Of a stretch of DNA of 6,977 nt, positions 5,736 through 6,977 are shown one piece after another. Both the position numbers and the translations under genes were made by a program. Numbering within the stretch: the first letter of the stretch is position 1; each line of letters opens with the position of its first letter. A model generated the notes under the pieces. The model did no database searches. It was not told the origin of the DNA and worked only from the letters and a program-made list of their open reading frames with translations. Source of the stretch: Candidatus Bathyarchaeota archaeon (lineage in GTDB: Archaea; Thermoproteota; Bathyarchaeia; TCS64); assembly GCA_020697635.1 (NCBI GenBank), contig JAEHCT010000065.1, positions 1 through 6,977 on the forward strand, read 5' to 3'.

Positions 5736-6977
5736 ATGATGTCAAGACTAGTTAATCATAAGGCTCTGTATGGGCTCGCAGTTGTTCTTCTGGCTGCCGT
5801 GGTGGTGGGCTCACAGCTACCCGCCGTATCCGACTGGCTCTCGGGATCCACGGCGAAGGATGACGTACCAGTGCTCGACGACTCCGGTGCCACGGTCTCG
5901 ACGGTCGAGGCGACCGTGGAAGCGTACAACGGCTTCGCCTTCGACCTCTACGGCAGGTACCGCGCTGACGACGGAAACATACTGTTCTCGCCGTACAGCA
6001 TCTCGACGGCTCTCTCCATGACCTACGAGGGCGCCAGAGGCGAGACCGCGGATGAGATGGAGGCGGTGTTCGGCTTCCTAGAGGACCCCTCTGAGCGGCT
6101 TCCCTCCGTCGCCGGTATATACAACACGTTGAACGAGGAGGGCCGCGAATACGCGCTCCACACGGTGAACGCGCTGTGGATTCAGCAGGGCTACCCTGTG
6201 CAGGAGGACTACGTCGACGCCATAGCCGGCTACTACGGCGGTGACGTCAACGCATTGGACTTCGTCGCCGAGCCCGACGAGAGCCGGGTCACCATAAACG
6301 AGTGGGTGGAGGAGAGGACCAACGACAGGATCAAGGACCTGTTCCCCAGCGGCTCCATAGACGCCGCCGTGAGGCTGGTGCTGACCAACGCCATCTACTT
6401 CAAGGGAGACTGGCTCTACGAGTTCGACGAGGAGGCCACCAGCGAGGAGGAGTTCCACGTCACCCCGTCCACGTCAGTCATGGTGGACATGATGAGCCTC
6501 CGTGACGAGACGTTCAACTACGCGGAGACCGACGAGCTCCAGATCTTGGAGCTCCCCTACACCGGCGAGGACGTCTCTATGCTCGTCCTGCTGCCTAAGG
6601 AGGGCTGTATGGGCGACGTGGAGGCTCAGCTGTCGGCGGATAGACTCGGTGAATGGGCGGACATGATAGAGGGGGCCGCGGTGAACGTCTTCCTGCCGAG
6701 GTTCACTTTCGAGACCAAGTACTTCATGATGGAGGACCTGGCGGAGATGGGCATGCCCACGGCGTTCACCGCCGCCGCGGACTTCAGCGGCATGAACGCT
6801 GAGGACCAGCTGTTCATAGACAAGGTCATCCACCAGGCGTATATAGAGGTCAACGAGAAGGGCACCGAGGCGGCGGCCGCGACAGGGGTCTCGGTAGCTC
6901 TAACCGCCGCGATGCCCATGGAGGTTTTCCATGCGGATCACCCCTTCATATTCCTCATACGGGACATGGACACAGGC
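5736..6977 (+). CDS. Secreted serpin (serine protease inhibitor), 3' end cut by the window
   Basis: Open from ATG 5736 to the window edge: 414 codons with no stop. Residues 1-32 look like a signal peptide: basic start (R4, K9), hydrophobic core 10-25 and a possible cleavage after AVS (30-32). No lipobox Cys is present. An acidic linker to about residue 60 leads into the serpin fold, with NILFSPYSIS (81-90), YEGARGET, TNAIYFKGDW (217-226), LPYTGEDVSMLVLLP, FLPRFTFETKY, hinge EKGTEAAAATG (374-384) and the start of the final strands, ADHPFIFLIRD. Only the ILFxGR-type C-terminal strand, about 12-15 residues, is missing beyond the edge. Intact shutter and hinge motifs suggest an inhibitor, probably of an extracellular or cell-envelope protease. 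The start could also be ATG 5739 or GTG 5730; an in-frame TAG at 5706-5708 bounds it. There is no clear SD. It stands alone, with no linked protease visible. Confidence 0.95.
   Translation, partial: MMSRLVNHKALYGLAVVLLAAVVVGSQLPAVSDWLSGSTAKDDVPVLDDSGATVSTVEATVEAYNGFAFDLYGRYRADDGNILFSPYSISTALSMTYEGARGETADEMEAVFGFLEDPSERLPSVAGIYNTLNEEGREYALHTVNALWIQQGYPVQEDYVDAIAGYYGGDVNALDFVAEPDESRVTINEWVEERTNDRIKDLFPSGSIDAAVRLVLTNAIYFKGDWLYEFDEEATSEEEFHVTPSTSVMVDMMSLRDETFNYAETDELQILELPYTGEDVSMLVLLPKEGCMGDVEAQLSADRLGEWADMIEGAAVNVFLPRFTFETKYFMMEDLAEMGMPTAFTAAADFSGMNAEDQLFIDKVIHQAYIEVNEKGTEAAAATGVSVALTAAMPMEVFHADHPFIFLIRDMDTG
6855..6920 (+). other. Serpin hinge and reactive-centre loop
   Basis: The segment codes for E374-K-G-T-E-A-A-A-A-T383 (P17-P8) followed by G-V-S-V-A-L-T-A-A-M-P-M. 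Counting the canonical 17 residues from the hinge Glu puts P1 at T390 and P1' at A391, with L389 as P2. The Ala-rich hinge with Thr at P14 and P8 is what inhibitory serpins need for loop insertion. Small or hydrophobic P residues point to an elastase- or subtilisin-like target. The P1 assignment could be off by one or more, because the part after the hinge is slightly longer than in alpha-1-antitrypsin. Confidence 0.7.

Noticed and set aside
5770..6021. 83-codon + strand frame starting at the ATG at 5770
   Set aside because: It is out of phase with the serpin and yields an Arg/Thr/Ser-rich sequence. The phase starting at 5736 gives a signal peptide and intact serpin motifs through to the window end.
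1..6977. CRISPR array, tRNA, rRNA or transposon
   Set aside because: I saw no regularly spaced direct repeats, cloverleaf pattern, rRNA-like stretch, transposase motif or terminal inverted repeats.

Overview
This window looks archaeal. TATA-like boxes of the form TTTAAAT, TTTAATTATAT and CTTTTATG sit about 25-30 bp upstream of the apparent transcript starts. Several genes seem to have no leader or a very short one. Arg is often AGG and Ile often ATA, and the genes are GC-rich. The gene set (histidine kinase with an N-terminal 7TM-like region, single-domain response regulator, DUF362 protein, AstE/ASPA-type deacylase, serpin) would suit an uncultured lineage such as Bathyarchaeia or a relative. 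That placement is inference only; no rRNA or marker gene is present.

Left part (1-2538), signal transduction. The window opens inside a + strand gene whose C-terminus resembles a HisKA dimerisation hairpin with the phospho-accepting His replaced by Lys and no ATPase domain after it. A 104-bp gap with an 8-bp inverted repeat beside a TATA box leads to a TTG-initiated, receiver-only response regulator. Convergent to it, 8 bp away, is a complete membrane histidine kinase (multi-TM region, PAS, HisKA, HATPase). Kinase and receiver are plausible partners, and the degenerate HisKA protein may belong to the same pathway.

Middle part (2539-5650), three apparently separate metabolic genes on alternating strands: a DUF362 protein (+), a short-chain dehydrogenase/reductase (-) and a succinylglutamate desuccinylase/aspartoacylase-family deacylase (+). 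The kinase and DUF362 genes diverge from a 155-bp intergenic region. The DUF362 and SDR genes converge and share the palindrome CTAG as their stop codons. The SDR and deacylase genes diverge from a 69-bp region in which a TATA-like element can be read on either strand. No shared pathway can be established from the sequence.

Right part (5651-6977): an exported serpin, cut by the window edge about a dozen residues short of a normal serpin C-terminus. It has a signal peptide, an acidic linker, a full set of serpin core motifs and an inhibitory-type hinge.

There is no stretch over 300 bp without a gene. I see no tRNA, rRNA, CRISPR array, insertion sequence or attachment site. The most interesting items are the His-less HisKA protein in the two-component cluster, the operator-like palindrome before the response regulator, and the secreted serpin with a predicted elastase/subtilisin-type reactive site. 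I see nothing that amounts to a clearly new multi-gene system.
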